NCBI RefSeq assembly: GCF_041438865.1
Contig: NZ_CP109450.1
Coordinates: forward strand, 2,831,001 to 2,895,000
DNA length: 64,000 nt
Reading direction: 5' to 3'
DNA from: Streptomyces sp. NBC_01471
Lineage (GTDB): Bacteria; Actinomycetota; Actinomycetes; Streptomycetales; Streptomycetaceae
Shown: positions 41,236 through 52,166 of the stretch, one piece after another
Layout of the letters: every line of letters starts with the position of its first letter
Numbering within the stretch: position 1 is the first letter of the stretch
Made by a program: the position numbers and the translations under genes
Notes under the pieces: generated by a model
Seen by the model: only the letters and a program-made list of their open reading frames with translations
The model's database searches: none
Told to the model about the DNA's origin: nothing

Positions 41236-42687
41236 ATGTCTGCCGAAACGACCGCGTCAGTGCGCGGCACCACGCCCGTGAGCGCGGCGAGCCCCGTGAT
41301 TCCGGTGCGCTCAGCGAGTCCGGTGCGCTCCCTGCGCGCCATGAGTTCCGTGGGCTCGGTGACGGGCTGGGGCCGCACCGCACCGTCGACGTCGCTGCTG
41401 GTCCGCCCGCGCACGTACGAGGAGGCGGCGGCAGCGGTGCTCGGCTGCGGGGCGCGCGGCTCGATCCCCCGCGGGCTGGGCCGGGCGTACGGTGACGCCG
41501 CGCAGAACGCGGGCGGCGCCGTGCTCGACATGACCGGCCTCGACCGGATCCACTCCGTCGACGCGGACGCCGGGGTCGTGGTCTGCGACGCGGGGGTGAG
41601 TCTGCACCGGCTGATGGAGGTGCTGCTGCCGCTGGGCTGGTTCGTACCGGTGACACCGGGCACCAGATACGTCACGGTGGGCGGCGCGATCGGCGCCGAC
41701 ATCCACGGCAAGAACCACCATGTGTCGGGCTCCTTCTCCCGCCACGTGCGCTCCCTCGACCTGCTGACGGCGGACGGCACGGTGCACACGACCGTCCCGG
41801 GCGCCGCGCTCTTCGACGCGACAGCCGGAGGCATGGGACTGACCGGCGCCATCCTCAGCGCGACCATCCAGCTCCTGCCGGTGCGGACGTCCCTGATGTC
41901 GGTGGACACCGAGCGGGCCACGGACCTCGACGACCTGATGGCCCGTCTCACGGCGACCGACCACCGCTACCGCTACTCGGTCGCCTGGATCGACCTGCTG
42001 GCGCGGGGCGCCGCCACCGGGCGCTCGGTCCTCACCCGCGGCGACCACGCGCCGCTGGACGCGCTCCCCGCCCGCCTGCGGCGCGCACCGCTGGCCTTCC
42101 GCCCCGCCACACTCCCCGCGCCCCCGTCCTTCATCCCGGAGGGGCTGCTGGGCCGCACCTCCGTCTCCCTCTTCAACGAACTCTGGTACCGCAGGGCGCC
42201 CCGGCTGCGGACCGGACAGATCCAGCGGCTCGCCACCTTCTTCCACCCGCTCGACGGGGTCCCGCACTGGAACCGGATCTACGGGCGCGGCGGCTTCGTC
42301 CAGTACCAGTTCGCCGTCGGGTACGGGCAGGAGGAGACCCTGCGCCGGATCGTCCGGCGCATCTCCCGGCGCGGCTGCCCCTCGTTCCTGGCGGTGCTGA
42401 AGCGCTTCGGCGAGGCCGACCCCGGCTGGCTCTCGTTCCCGGTGCCGGGGTGGACGCTCGCCCTGGACATCCCGGCGAACCTCGGCGGACTCGGGGCCTT
42501 CCTCGACACGCTGGACGAAGAGGTGGCCGGGGCCGGCGGCCGTGTCTACCTGGCGAAGGACTCCCGGCTGCGCCCCGATCTGCTGGCCGCGATGTACCCC
42601 CGCCTCGCCGACTTCCGGGCGCTGCGCGCCGAACTGGACCCGGGCGCGGTCTTCACGTCGGACCTCTCCCGCCGTCTCGGCCTCTGA
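41236..42687 (+). CDS. dprE1: Decaprenylphosphoryl-ribose oxidase (DprE1-like)
   Basis: A 483-residue FAD oxidoreductase of the VAO/PCMH fold. It oxidises the 2'-OH of decaprenylphosphoryl-ribose, the first half of its epimerisation to the arabinose donor. The FAD domain shows GRAYGDAAQNAGGAVLDM and GGAIGADIHGKNHH. The C-terminal substrate domain shows CPSFLAVLKRFGEADPGWLSFPVP, seen in parts. At the benzothiazinone target position, where M. tuberculosis has Cys387 in a GWNxCVD-type motif, this protein reads GWTLALD, giving Ala409. It pairs with DprE2 downstream. The ATG at 41236 precedes a low-complexity N-terminal tail of about 45 residues. Confidence 0.9.
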   Translation: MSAETTASVRGTTPVSAASPVIPVRSASPVRSLRAMSSVGSVTGWGRTAPSTSLLVRPRTYEEAAAAVLGCGARGSIPRGLGRAYGDAAQNAGGAVLDMTGLDRIHSVDADAGVVVCDAGVSLHRLMEVLLPLGWFVPVTPGTRYVTVGGAIGADIHGKNHHVSGSFSRHVRSLDLLTADGTVHTTVPGAALFDATAGGMGLTGAILSATIQLLPVRTSLMSVDTERATDLDDLMARLTATDHRYRYSVAWIDLLARGAATGRSVLTRGDHAPLDALPARLRRAPLAFRPATLPAPPSFIPEGLLGRTSVSLFNELWYRRAPRLRTGQIQRLATFFHPLDGVPHWNRIYGRGGFVQYQFAVGYGQEETLRRIVRRISRRGCPSFLAVLKRFGEADPGWLSFPVPGWTLALDIPANLGGLGAFLDTLDEEVAGAGGRVYLAKDSRLRPDLLAAMYPRLADFRALRAELDPGAVFTSDLSRRLGL

Positions 42688-42764
42688 CCGCACGCCGTCC
42701 GGGCCGCCGGCCCACAGCCCGCACCCACAGCCCCATCCCCGACCCCGACCCCGAGGAAGCAGCC

Positions 42765-43520
42765 ATGAAAGACGCTTTCGGTGCCCCCCAGTCCCTGCTG
42801 ATCCTCGGCGGTACGTCCGAGATCGCCCTCGCCACGGCCCGCCGCCTGGTGACCCGACGCACCCGGACGGTCTGGCTGGCCGGGCGCCCGTCCCCCGCGC
42901 TCGACGCGGCCGCCGCCCATGTCCGCTCCCTGGGCGCGGAGGTCCGCACAGCCGCCTTCGACGCTCTGGACCCGGACTCCCACGAGGAGACGCTGGGCAA
43001 GGTGTTCGCGGAGGGCGACATCGACATGGTGCTGCTGGCCTTCGGCGTGCTGGGCGACCAGGCCCGCGACGAGAGCGCTCCGCTGTCCGCGGTCCGGGTC
43101 GCGCAGACCAACTACACCGGGGCGGTCTCCGCGGGCCTGATCTGTGCCAAGGCGCTCCAGGGACAGGGCCATGGCTCGCTGGTGGTGCTCTCGTCGGTGG
43201 CGGGCGAGCGCGCCCGCAGGGCCAACTTCATCTACGGGTCGAGCAAGGCGGGCCTCGACGCCTTCGCCCAGGGACTCGGCGACGCGCTGCACGGCACCGG
43301 GGTCCATGTGATGGTGGTGCGCCCCGGCTTCGTCCGCTCGAAGATGACGGCGGGTCTGGAGGAGGCCCCCCTGGCCACCACGCCGGAGGCGGTGGCCCTG
43401 GCCATCGAGACGGGCCTGCGCCGCCGGTCGGAGACCGTCTGGGTGCCGGGCACCCTGCGGGTGGTCATGTCGGCACTGCGGCACGCCCCGAGGCCACTGT
43501 TCAGGCGGCTCCCGGTCTGA
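42765..43520 (+). CDS. dprE2: Decaprenylphosphoryl-keto-ribose reductase (DprE2-like)
   Basis: A 251-residue short-chain dehydrogenase. The nucleotide motif is LLILGGTSEIALATARRL, the catalytic Ser is in LSSVAGERA, and the Tyr-Lys pair is in FIYGSSKAGLDA. It completes DprE1's epimerisation by NADH reduction. The 77-base gap from dprE1 and the ATG at 42765 with GAGGAAGC suggest one transcript. Confidence 0.88.
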   Translation: MKDAFGAPQSLLILGGTSEIALATARRLVTRRTRTVWLAGRPSPALDAAAAHVRSLGAEVRTAAFDALDPDSHEETLGKVFAEGDIDMVLLAFGVLGDQARDESAPLSAVRVAQTNYTGAVSAGLICAKALQGQGHGSLVVLSSVAGERARRANFIYGSSKAGLDAFAQGLGDALHGTGVHVMVVRPGFVRSKMTAGLEEAPLATTPEAVALAIETGLRRRSETVWVPGTLRVVMSALRHAPRPLFRRLPV

Positions 43521-43521
43521 G

Positions 43522-43593
43522 GTCCTACGGGAGCGACGGCGCCCGACGTCCTAAGGGAGCGACGGCGTCCGACGTCCTAAGGGAGCGACGGCA
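43522..43593. repeat. 26-base tandem repeat
   Basis: Two full copies and one partial copy of a 26-base unit beginning GTCCTA-GGGAGCGACGGC, separated by less than 10% divergence. The third copy contains the stop codon and last codons (PSLP repeated) of the 2H phosphoesterase gene. Confidence 0.85.
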
Positions 43594-44173
43594 GGGACGG
43601 CGAGGCGGGGGCTTCCCGGGACACGCTCGGCCCGGGGACGACGCCGCCCCCGCCGCCGAACGCGTACTCGCGCAGCTTCCGCCACACGCCGTCCGCCCCC
43701 TGCTCGTACAGCGCGAAGGAGCCACAGGTCCACGTCGCCTCGAAGGTGGCGAGCGCCTCGAAGGCGCGGTCCATCTCGTCGTCGGAGATGGCGTGTGCGA
43801 CCGTCACATGCGGGTGGTACGGGAACTGGAGCTCGCGTACCAGCGGCCCCGAGGGGTCCCTGATCTGCTGCTGGAGCCAGGAACAGGCCGAACCGCCCGT
43901 CACCACCTGGACGAAGACGACCGGCGAGAGCGGCCGGAACGTTCCCGTCCCGTACAGCCGCATCGGGAAGGCCCGGTTCGCGGCCGCGACCGAGGCGAGA
44001 TGGGCCTCGATCGCGGGCAGCGACGCGGAGTCGGCCTCCGTCGGCGGGACGAGAGTGACGTGGGTCGGGATGCCGTGCGCGGCAGAGTCCCCGAAGCCCG
44101 CGCGCTGCTCCTGGAGCAGGCTGCCGTACGGCTCCGGGACCGCGATCGAAACGCCGAGCGTTACGGTCCCCAC
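43577..44173 (-). CDS. 2H phosphoesterase / RNA 2',3'-cyclic phosphodiesterase-like
   Basis: A 198-residue protein of the LigT/2'-5' RNA ligase superfamily, with its two HxT motifs HVTLVPP (about residue 45) and HVTVAHA (about 127). Members act on cyclic phosphodiester ends of RNA or nucleotides. The last 25 residues are a Gly/Pro/Ser tail. The GTG at 44173 is preceded by GGAGGAG. The gene's 3' end lies in a 26-base tandem repeat, so the length of the tail probably varies between strains. Confidence 0.85.
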   Translation of the reverse strand: MGTVTLGVSIAVPEPYGSLLQEQRAGFGDSAAHGIPTHVTLVPPTEADSASLPAIEAHLASVAAANRAFPMRLYGTGTFRPLSPVVFVQVVTGGSACSWLQQQIRDPSGPLVRELQFPYHPHVTVAHAISDDEMDRAFEALATFEATWTCGSFALYEQGADGVWRKLREYAFGGGGGVVPGPSVSREAPASPSLPSLP

Positions 44174-44282
44174 GTCGTTCTCCTCCGCTGTCGGATGCTT
44201 CCGGATGCCTGCCCGACCATTATGCGAGCAGTGTGGCGGCCCCCCGTCCGCCTGGCCAGAGTCCAAGGTCACAGGCTCCGGG

Positions 44283-46165
<1,883 letters not shown>

Positions 46166-46176
<11 letters not shown>

Positions 46177-46714
46177 GGACATGCCGGGTGGGGACATGCC
46201 CCGTACGGGCGAGGGCGGTACGGGCGAGGGCGGACGGCGTGGTCCGGATCCATGGCTCCCCGCGGAACTGCGGGCCCTGGGCCGCGCGCTCGACGGGCGG
46301 GGCACGAGCGAAGACCACGGTGCCGGCGGGGACCAGCGAGCAGACGAAGACCGGGCAGCAGGCGGAGAGCAGAGCGCGGGCGGGGCGCAGAGCGCAAGAG
46401 GGGGACAGTGCGGACCGGGAGGTCCGGGAGGGCCGGGAGGGCCGGTGCCGGGGCCGTCGATGGCCGAGCGGGTGCTGGCACGGATCGTGGCCGAGGGGGT
46501 GCAGGCTCCCACCGGGGAGCCCGCACGGCCTCCGGAGCCGGGCCGGTTCGAACGGGCCCGTGCCTGGGCACGCAGTCGCCTCGACTGGTTCGAGGGGCCG
46601 GGCGGGCCGGAGACGGGCACCGACGGGATCGCCGTGCGGTACGCCCCGGCGCCCCACGCCCACCCGGCGCGCCGGTCCACAAGGTTTCTTCCTGCCCGCC
46701 GCAGCCGACGATAG
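46166..46714 (+). CDS. Hypothetical protein coupled to the ECF sigma factor
   Basis: A 182-residue protein encoded directly after and overlapping the ECF sigma gene, so probably its regulator. There is no zinc-binding HxxxCxxC motif of ZAS anti-sigma factors and no clear transmembrane helix. The middle is a Gly-rich, low-complexity stretch. Short helical segments occur (WLPAELRALGRALD and SMAERVLARIVAE). Function is inferred from coupling only. Confidence 0.65.
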
Positions 46715-46805
46715 GAATGAGCACACGATGACCCGAACACCGTAGGACCCGCGCCCGTATGGCCCGTACGCCGTAAAAGCCGTACGCCCTGAGAACGGAG
46801 AACCC

Positions 46806-48011
46806 GTGTCAGTTACGGAAACATCGATCTCCTCCACCGAAGCGCACAGCGCACACAACTACCACCCGCTGCCCGTCGTCGTCGCGTCCGCGGACGGTGC
46901 GTGGATGACCGACGTCGAGGGGCGCCGCTACCTCGACATGCTCGCCGGTTACTCGGCGCTCAACTTCGGCCATGCCAACCGCCGGTTGATCGACGCCGCC
47001 AAGGCCCAGCTGGAGCGGGTCACGCTCACCTCCCGGGCCTTCCACCACGACCGGTTCGCCGACTTCTCCACTCAGCTCGCCGAGCTGTGCGGCATGGAGA
47101 TGGTGCTGCCCATGAACACCGGGGCCGAGGCGGTGGAGACGGCGGTGAAGACCGCCCGCAAGTGGGGCTACAAGGTCAAGGGCGTACCGGACGGACAGGC
47201 GAAGATCATCGTCGCCGAGAACAACTTCCACGGCCGGACGACCACGATCGTCAGCTTCTCGACGGACGCCGAGGCCAGAGCGGACTTCGGCCCGTACACG
47301 CCGGGCTTCGAGATCGTGCCGTACGGAGACCTGGCCGCCCTGGAAGCGGCCGTCGACGCCAACACCGTGGCGGTGCTGCTCGAACCCATCCAGGGCGAGG
47401 CCGGAGTGCTGGTGCCACCGGCCGGCTATCTGTCGGGCGTACGGGAACTGACGCGCGCCAGGAACGTGCTGTTCATCGCCGACGAGATCCAGTCCGGTCT
47501 CGGCAGGACCGGGAAGACCTTCGCCTGCGAGCACGAGGGTGTCGTGCCGGACATGTACATCCTGGGCAAGGCGCTCGGCGGCGGGGTGGTGCCGGTGTCG
47601 GCGGTCGTCTCGTCGGCGGAGGTGCTGGGGGTCTTCCGGCCCGGCGAGCACGGATCCACCTTCGGCGGAAACCCGCTGGCGTGTGCCGTCGCCCTGGAGG
47701 TCATGGCGATGCTGCGGACCGGCGAGTTCCAGCAGAGGGCGACCGAACTGGGCCATCATCTCCACCGTGAACTGGGACTACTGGTGGGAAGCGGTGCGGT
47801 GGAGGCCGTACGCGGACGCGGGCTGTGGGCCGGGGTGGACATCGCCCCGGCCCACGGCACCGGCCGGGAGATCTCGGAGAAGCTGATGGATCTCGGGGTG
47901 CTGGTCAAGGACACCCATGGATCCACCATCCGGATCGCCCCGCCGCTGGTGGTCAGTAAGGAGGATCTGGACTGGGGGCTCGCCCAGCTCCGGAGCGTGC
48001 TGAACATCTGA
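46806..48011 (+). CDS. rocD: Ornithine aminotransferase
   Basis: A 401-residue class III PLP aminotransferase that moves the delta-amino group of ornithine to 2-oxoglutarate, in arginine catabolism. The hallmarks are MNTGAEAVETAVKTARKWGY, NNFHGRTTTIVSFSTD, the aspartate in FIADEIQSGLGRTG and the PLP Lys255 in YILGKALGGGVVP. GTG at 46806 has GGAGAACCC upstream. It is a single unit convergent with the ligase at 48044-49333. Confidence 0.92.
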   Translation: MSVTETSISSTEAHSAHNYHPLPVVVASADGAWMTDVEGRRYLDMLAGYSALNFGHANRRLIDAAKAQLERVTLTSRAFHHDRFADFSTQLAELCGMEMVLPMNTGAEAVETAVKTARKWGYKVKGVPDGQAKIIVAENNFHGRTTTIVSFSTDAEARADFGPYTPGFEIVPYGDLAALEAAVDANTVAVLLEPIQGEAGVLVPPAGYLSGVRELTRARNVLFIADEIQSGLGRTGKTFACEHEGVVPDMYILGKALGGGVVPVSAVVSSAEVLGVFRPGEHGSTFGGNPLACAVALEVMAMLRTGEFQQRATELGHHLHRELGLLVGSGAVEAVRGRGLWAGVDIAPAHGTGREISEKLMDLGVLVKDTHGSTIRIAPPLVVSKEDLDWGLAQLRSVLNI

Positions 48012-48043
48012 GGCGGTGGCGCAGGCCTACCCGGCGGTGCGGT

Positions 48044-49333
48044 TCACAGGATGACGTGGGGCAGGAAGCGGGCGTACTCGTCCGTCACCGGCCCCGCCGA
48101 CTCCCTGATACCGAGCCCCGCTGCCTCGTCCTCGACCACCCACGCGCCGAGCACCACCCGGTTGCCGTCGAAGTCGGGCAGCGGAGCCAACTCCTGGTAG
48201 CAGCAGGCCTCGTCGGCCCGGGCACCACCGGCGCCCGGTCCCGCGCCGGACCCTGCGAAGGGTCCTGCGCCGGAACCCGCACCGGGTCCTGCGCCTGAAC
48301 CCGCACCCGGGGCCGGGCCCGCGTCCGCCCCCGTGTCCGTGCTCGGCTCGTGGAGCAGGACCCCCGCGCCCTCGCGGCCGAGCAGCGGCTTGGAGACGTA
48401 CCCCTTCGACAGGGCGAGTTCGCGCGGTCCGTCCAGGTAGGCGGGCAGCAGATTCGGGTGCCCGGGGTACAGCTCCCAGACCACGGCGAGCAGTGCCTTG
48501 TTGGAGAGCAGCATCTTCCAGGCGGGCTCTATCCAGCAGGTGGAGCCGGTGGAGCCGCCGTTGTCCAGCGTGTCCAGGACGTGCGGCCCGAAGCTGTCCG
48601 TCGTCAGCCACTCCCACGGGTAGAGCTTGAAGCAGCTGCGGATGAAACGCATCCGCTCGTCGACGAACCGGCCGGACAGCGGGTCCCAGCCGATCCGTTC
48701 CACCGAGAGCGCCTCGGTGTCGATCCCGGCCTGCTGGGCGGTCTCCCGCAGATAGGCGGCCGTCATCAGGTCCTCGCCGAGTTCGTCGGCCTCGGAGTGC
48801 ACGAAGTGCAGGGGTCCCGGTGGCAGCAGCCGGGCCTGCCGTTTCCAGGCGGCGACGAGCCGTTCGTGCAGGGAGTTCCACTGGTCCGCGCCCGGGAAGC
48901 GGTCCTCCATCCAGAACCACTGGGGGCTGGCGGCCTCCACCAGCGAGGTCGGGGTGTCCGCGTTGTACTCCAGCATTTTCGCCGGACCGGTGCCGTCGTA
49001 CCGGAGGTCGAACCGCGCGTAGACGGACGGCAGTTCGTCCCGCCGGCGCCAGGATTCACCGACCAGCCGGGCCAGCCGGGGATCGGTGATGCCCAGCTCG
49101 GCGAAGCGGTCGTGGTCGACGATGTGGGCGGCAGCGGCGAGACACATCACATGCAGCTCCTCGACCACCTCCTCCAGCGCCTCGACCTCGGAGAGGGAGA
49201 ACGAGTAGTACGCGCTCTCGTCCCAGTACGGGCGCAGGGAGTCGTCGGGATAGCGGGTCAGCGGATAGACCAGACCCTGCTCCTCGACGATCTGCTGCCA
49301 GCCGGGGCGCGGTTCTATGGTGTGGCGCTGCAT
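48044..49333 (-). CDS. Glutathionylspermidine synthase-like ATP-grasp ligase
   Basis: A 429-residue protein of the glutathionylspermidine synthase family (YgiC/YjfC type). Family marks are ARFDLRYDGTGPAKMLEYNADTPTSLVEAA in parts (DLRYDG, LEYNADTPTSL) and WFWMEDRFPGADQWNS. The C-terminal ATP-grasp half includes GYVSKPLLGREGAGVLL. The C-terminal domain carries an inserted low-complexity run of Gly, Ala, Pro and Ser of about 35 residues between two conserved strands. The gene is paired, 68 bases away, with a small lipoprotein, like E. coli ygiB-ygiC. The enzyme probably ligates an unknown peptide or polyamine; true glutathionylspermidine is not expected in Streptomyces. Confidence 0.85.
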   Translation of the reverse strand: MQRHTIEPRPGWQQIVEEQGLVYPLTRYPDDSLRPYWDESAYYSFSLSEVEALEEVVEELHVMCLAAAAHIVDHDRFAELGITDPRLARLVGESWRRRDELPSVYARFDLRYDGTGPAKMLEYNADTPTSLVEAASPQWFWMEDRFPGADQWNSLHERLVAAWKRQARLLPPGPLHFVHSEADELGEDLMTAAYLRETAQQAGIDTEALSVERIGWDPLSGRFVDERMRFIRSCFKLYPWEWLTTDSFGPHVLDTLDNGGSTGSTCWIEPAWKMLLSNKALLAVVWELYPGHPNLLPAYLDGPRELALSKGYVSKPLLGREGAGVLLHEPSTDTGADAGPAPGAGSGAGPGAGSGAGPFAGSGAGPGAGGARADEACCYQELAPLPDFDGNRVVLGAWVVEDEAAGLGIRESAGPVTDEYARFLPHVIL

Positions 49334-49401
49334 GGTGTCCGCCTGTTCCAGCTGTTCCAGTGCCCTGGCCGTACGTTCCGCTGATCCGGTGCGTGCCCGG
49401 C

Positions 49402-49689
49402 TCAGCCGCCGCCGGAGTGAGAGCCGCCGCCGTGGGACCCGCCGCCGAAGCCGCCGCGGTGCACCGAGGGCTTGCTGAAGCTGCCACCCGAAACCTTGCC
49501 GTGCTTGGACGAGCCGCCGTAGTAGTACGTGCCGCGTCCGGAGCTGTCGGTGCACTCGTACTTCGGCAGCTGCTTGTGCGTAGCCGGATCGACACACCGC
49601 TTGTCCACGTCGGAACCGCAGGCGGAGAGCGTCGCCGCCAGAATCCCCATCCCCCCGAGCACCACAGCACCCGACCGCATCTTGCGCAT
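49402..49689 (-). CDS. Small lipoprotein paired with the ligase
   Basis: A 95-residue lipoprotein. The signal segment ends in a lipobox LSAC (Cys24). The mature part has three further Cys (KRCVDPA, YECTDSS), a YYYGGSSK segment and a Gly/Ser/His-rich tail. Its position directly upstream of a glutathionylspermidine-synthase-like gene is the same as in YgiB-YgiC pairs, so it may be the ligase's substrate or partner at the cell surface. The ATG at 49689 follows GGAGGTCGG. Confidence 0.8.
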   Translation of the reverse strand: MRKMRSGAVVLGGMGILAATLSACGSDVDKRCVDPATHKQLPKYECTDSSGRGTYYYGGSSKHGKVSGGSFSKPSVHRGGFGGGSHGGGSHSGGG

Positions 49690-49808
49690 CTCCGCCGACC
49701 TCCCCCGTCGTACAGGCCCTTCGGTAGGGCCTGTCGGTGTACAGACTAGATGTCGTCCCCGCCGATGGCCGGTGCTGGGCCCTTCTCCCGCACAACTAGA
49801 GTCCTTTC

Positions 49809-50654
49809 GTGCTCCTTGGAATGATCTGTGCCGTCGGTTCAGCGGTCTGCTTCGGCACGGCCTCCGTGCTCCAGGCCGCCGCGGCCCGCGCCTCCGCACC
49901 GGGAACCGGTTCGGGCGTGGACGCCGCGCTGCTCCTGCGCGCCCTGCGCCAGTGGCGCTACATCGTGGGGCTCGGTCTCGACGGGCTCGGCTTCGTCCTC
50001 CAGATCATCGCCCTGCGCACGCTCCCCATCTACGCGGTCGGTGCCGCACTCGCCGCGAGTCTCGCGGTCACCGCCGTGGTGGCGTCCCGCATCCTCGGCG
50101 TCCGGCTCTCCGGTACCGAATGGGGCGCGGTGGCCGTCGTGTGCGCGGGCCTCGGGATGCTCGGCCTCGCCTCCGGGGCCGAGGGCCACACGGCCGGGTC
50201 GTCGGCACTGCGCTGGTCGATGCTCGGGATCGCGCTCGCGGTCCTCCTGGTCGGCACGATGGCCGGGCACCTCAAGGGCAGGGCGCGGGCCCTGGTGCTC
50301 GGCCTCGGTTCCGGGGTGGGCTTCGGAGTGGTCGAAGTGGCGGTGCGCCTCATCGACTCCGTCGATTTCACCAACCCGGCGCTGTACGCCCTGCTCGTCG
50401 GCGGCGGTTCGGCCTTCCTGCTGCTCACCTCGGCGCTGCAGCGCGGTTCGGTGACCACGGCCACCGCGGGCATGGTCATCGGCGAGACGATCGGACCCGC
50501 CCTGGTCGGCGTGGTCTGGCTCGGCGACCGTACGAGGGAGGGCCTTGCCCCGCTTGCGGTGGCGGGCTTCGCGGTGGCCGTCGCGGGAGCACTCGCACTG
50601 GCCCGGTTCGGGGAGGCCCCCGCCGCATCGCCCCGGACACCGGCCGACGCCTGA
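49809..50654 (+). CDS. DMT/EamA-type membrane transporter
   Basis: A 281-residue protein with about nine to ten transmembrane helices in the DMT superfamily layout (two homologous halves; GLDGLGFVLQIIALRTLPIYAV in parts, then GTEWGAVAVVCAGLGMLGLA). The pattern FVLQIIALRTLPI is typical of the DUF803/Mg2+-like and EamA-like members, whose substrates are mostly unknown. GTG at 49809. Single gene. Confidence 0.82.
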   Translation: MLLGMICAVGSAVCFGTASVLQAAAARASAPGTGSGVDAALLLRALRQWRYIVGLGLDGLGFVLQIIALRTLPIYAVGAALAASLAVTAVVASRILGVRLSGTEWGAVAVVCAGLGMLGLASGAEGHTAGSSALRWSMLGIALAVLLVGTMAGHLKGRARALVLGLGSGVGFGVVEVAVRLIDSVDFTNPALYALLVGGGSAFLLLTSALQRGSVTTATAGMVIGETIGPALVGVVWLGDRTREGLAPLAVAGFAVAVAGALALARFGEAPAASPRTPADA

Positions 50655-50693
50655 AGCCCCAGCCGCGTCAGCAAGCCCGAGGCCGGCACACCC

Positions 50694-52085
50694 CTACGGC
50701 AGCACCCGGCACAACGCGTCCAGCGCGCCCGCCCACGCGCTGTCCGACGGCGTTCCGTATCCGACGACCAGTATGTCGCGTCCATCCCGTACGTCCGCGT
50801 GCCGGAACTGGGAACCGCCGTTCAGCGCGAGGCCCTGCCAGGCCGCCGCCTGGACGACCGACTGCTCGGTGCCCGGGGGCAGTTCCAGTACGGCGTGCAG
50901 TCCGGCCGCGATCCCGGACACCCTGATGCCGGGCGCCCGTTCGGCCAGGGCCGCCACCAGCTGGTCGCGCCGCCGCCGGTAGCGCAGCCGCATCGAGCGG
51001 ACATGCCGGTCGTACGCACCGGAGCCGATGAACTCCGCCAGCGTCAGCTGCTCCAGCGAGCTGGACATCCAGTCGCTGTTCCCCTTCGCCTCCACGACCT
51101 CCGCCACCATCGACTCGGGCAGCACCAGCCAGCCGAGCCGCACTCCGGGTGCGATGGACTTGCTGGCCGTACCGCAGTAGACGACCCGCTCGGGATCCAG
51201 CCCCTGGAGCGCCCCGACCGGCTGGCGGTCGTAGCGGAACTCCCCGTCGTAGTCGTCCTCCAGAATCACCCCGTCCGTGGTCCTGGCCCAGTCGACGGCG
51301 GCGGTTCGCCGGTCCGGGTGGAGGGGGACGCCCATCGGGAACTGGTGCGCCGGCGTCATCAGCACCGCTCCCTCGCGCCCCAGTTCGTCCGTGCGTGAGC
51401 CGAATCCGTCCAGCGGCAGGGCCCGCGTGCGCAGCCCGGCGTCGACGAGCAGGTTCCAGTGCAGATCGAGTCCGTACGACTCGACAGCCACGTCCCGCAC
51501 CCGTCTCCCCCGCAGCACCGTCCCCAGCAGCATCAGCGCGTGGGCGAACCCGGCACAGACCACGATGCGGTCCGGGTCGGCGTGGACACCGCGCGCCCGC
51601 GCCAGATAGCCCGCCAGCGCGGTGCGCAGCTCGGAGCGGCCCTGCGGGTCGCCGTAGCCGAACGCGTCGTGGGGCGCCGCGGTCAGCGCCTTCCGCGACG
51701 CCCTGAGCCACTCCGTACGCGGGAAGGACGCAAGGTCGGGCGATCCGGGCCTGAGGTTGTACGCGGGCCCGCCCCGCCGCGGCCGCCGGACAGCGGCCGG
51801 CTTCGGCACTCCGCGCGGCACGCTCCGCGGGGCCACCCTCGTCCCCGAACCCTGCCGGGCGGTCAGCCAGCCCTCGGCCACCAGTTCGGCGTAGGCGTCG
51901 GCGACGGTGTTGCGGGCCACGCCCAGATCGACGGCGAGCGTACGCGAGGAGGGCAGCCGGGCCCCCGGCGCCAGCCGACCCGTACGGACGGCTTGCCGCA
52001 ACGCGTCGGCGAGCCCGACCCGCAGCCCGGGTCCGGTGAGGTCCAGATGCAGGTCTACACCGAAAGTGGCCCAGGAATCCGTCAC
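50694..52085 (-). CDS. MocR/PdxR-type GntR-aminotransferase regulator
   Basis: A 463-residue fusion of an N-terminal GntR winged helix (residues 8-75; TGRLAPGARLPSSRTLAVDL, then YAELVAEGWLTARQGSGT) with a class I aminotransferase-like domain. PLP Lys lies in GTASKSIAPGVRLGW. Such regulators sense PLP or an aldimine; some control pdx genes, others control neighbouring genes. It is divergent from the AhpD-like gene, so it probably regulates it or itself. The GTG at 52085 is weakly supported by its ribosome-binding site. Confidence 0.88.
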   Translation of the reverse strand: MTDSWATFGVDLHLDLTGPGLRVGLADALRQAVRTGRLAPGARLPSSRTLAVDLGVARNTVADAYAELVAEGWLTARQGSGTRVAPRSVPRGVPKPAAVRRPRRGGPAYNLRPGSPDLASFPRTEWLRASRKALTAAPHDAFGYGDPQGRSELRTALAGYLARARGVHADPDRIVVCAGFAHALMLLGTVLRGRRVRDVAVESYGLDLHWNLLVDAGLRTRALPLDGFGSRTDELGREGAVLMTPAHQFPMGVPLHPDRRTAAVDWARTTDGVILEDDYDGEFRYDRQPVGALQGLDPERVVYCGTASKSIAPGVRLGWLVLPESMVAEVVEAKGNSDWMSSSLEQLTLAEFIGSGAYDRHVRSMRLRYRRRRDQLVAALAERAPGIRVSGIAAGLHAVLELPPGTEQSVVQAAAWQGLALNGGSQFRHADVRDGRDILVVGYGTPSDSAWAGALDALCRVLP

Positions 52086-52166
52086 AGAAATGGACCATAC
52101 CCCTGCGCCATATCTCCCGTAGCGTTGCCTATGCACGACGAACCAGGCATGAGAGGCATAAGAGAC

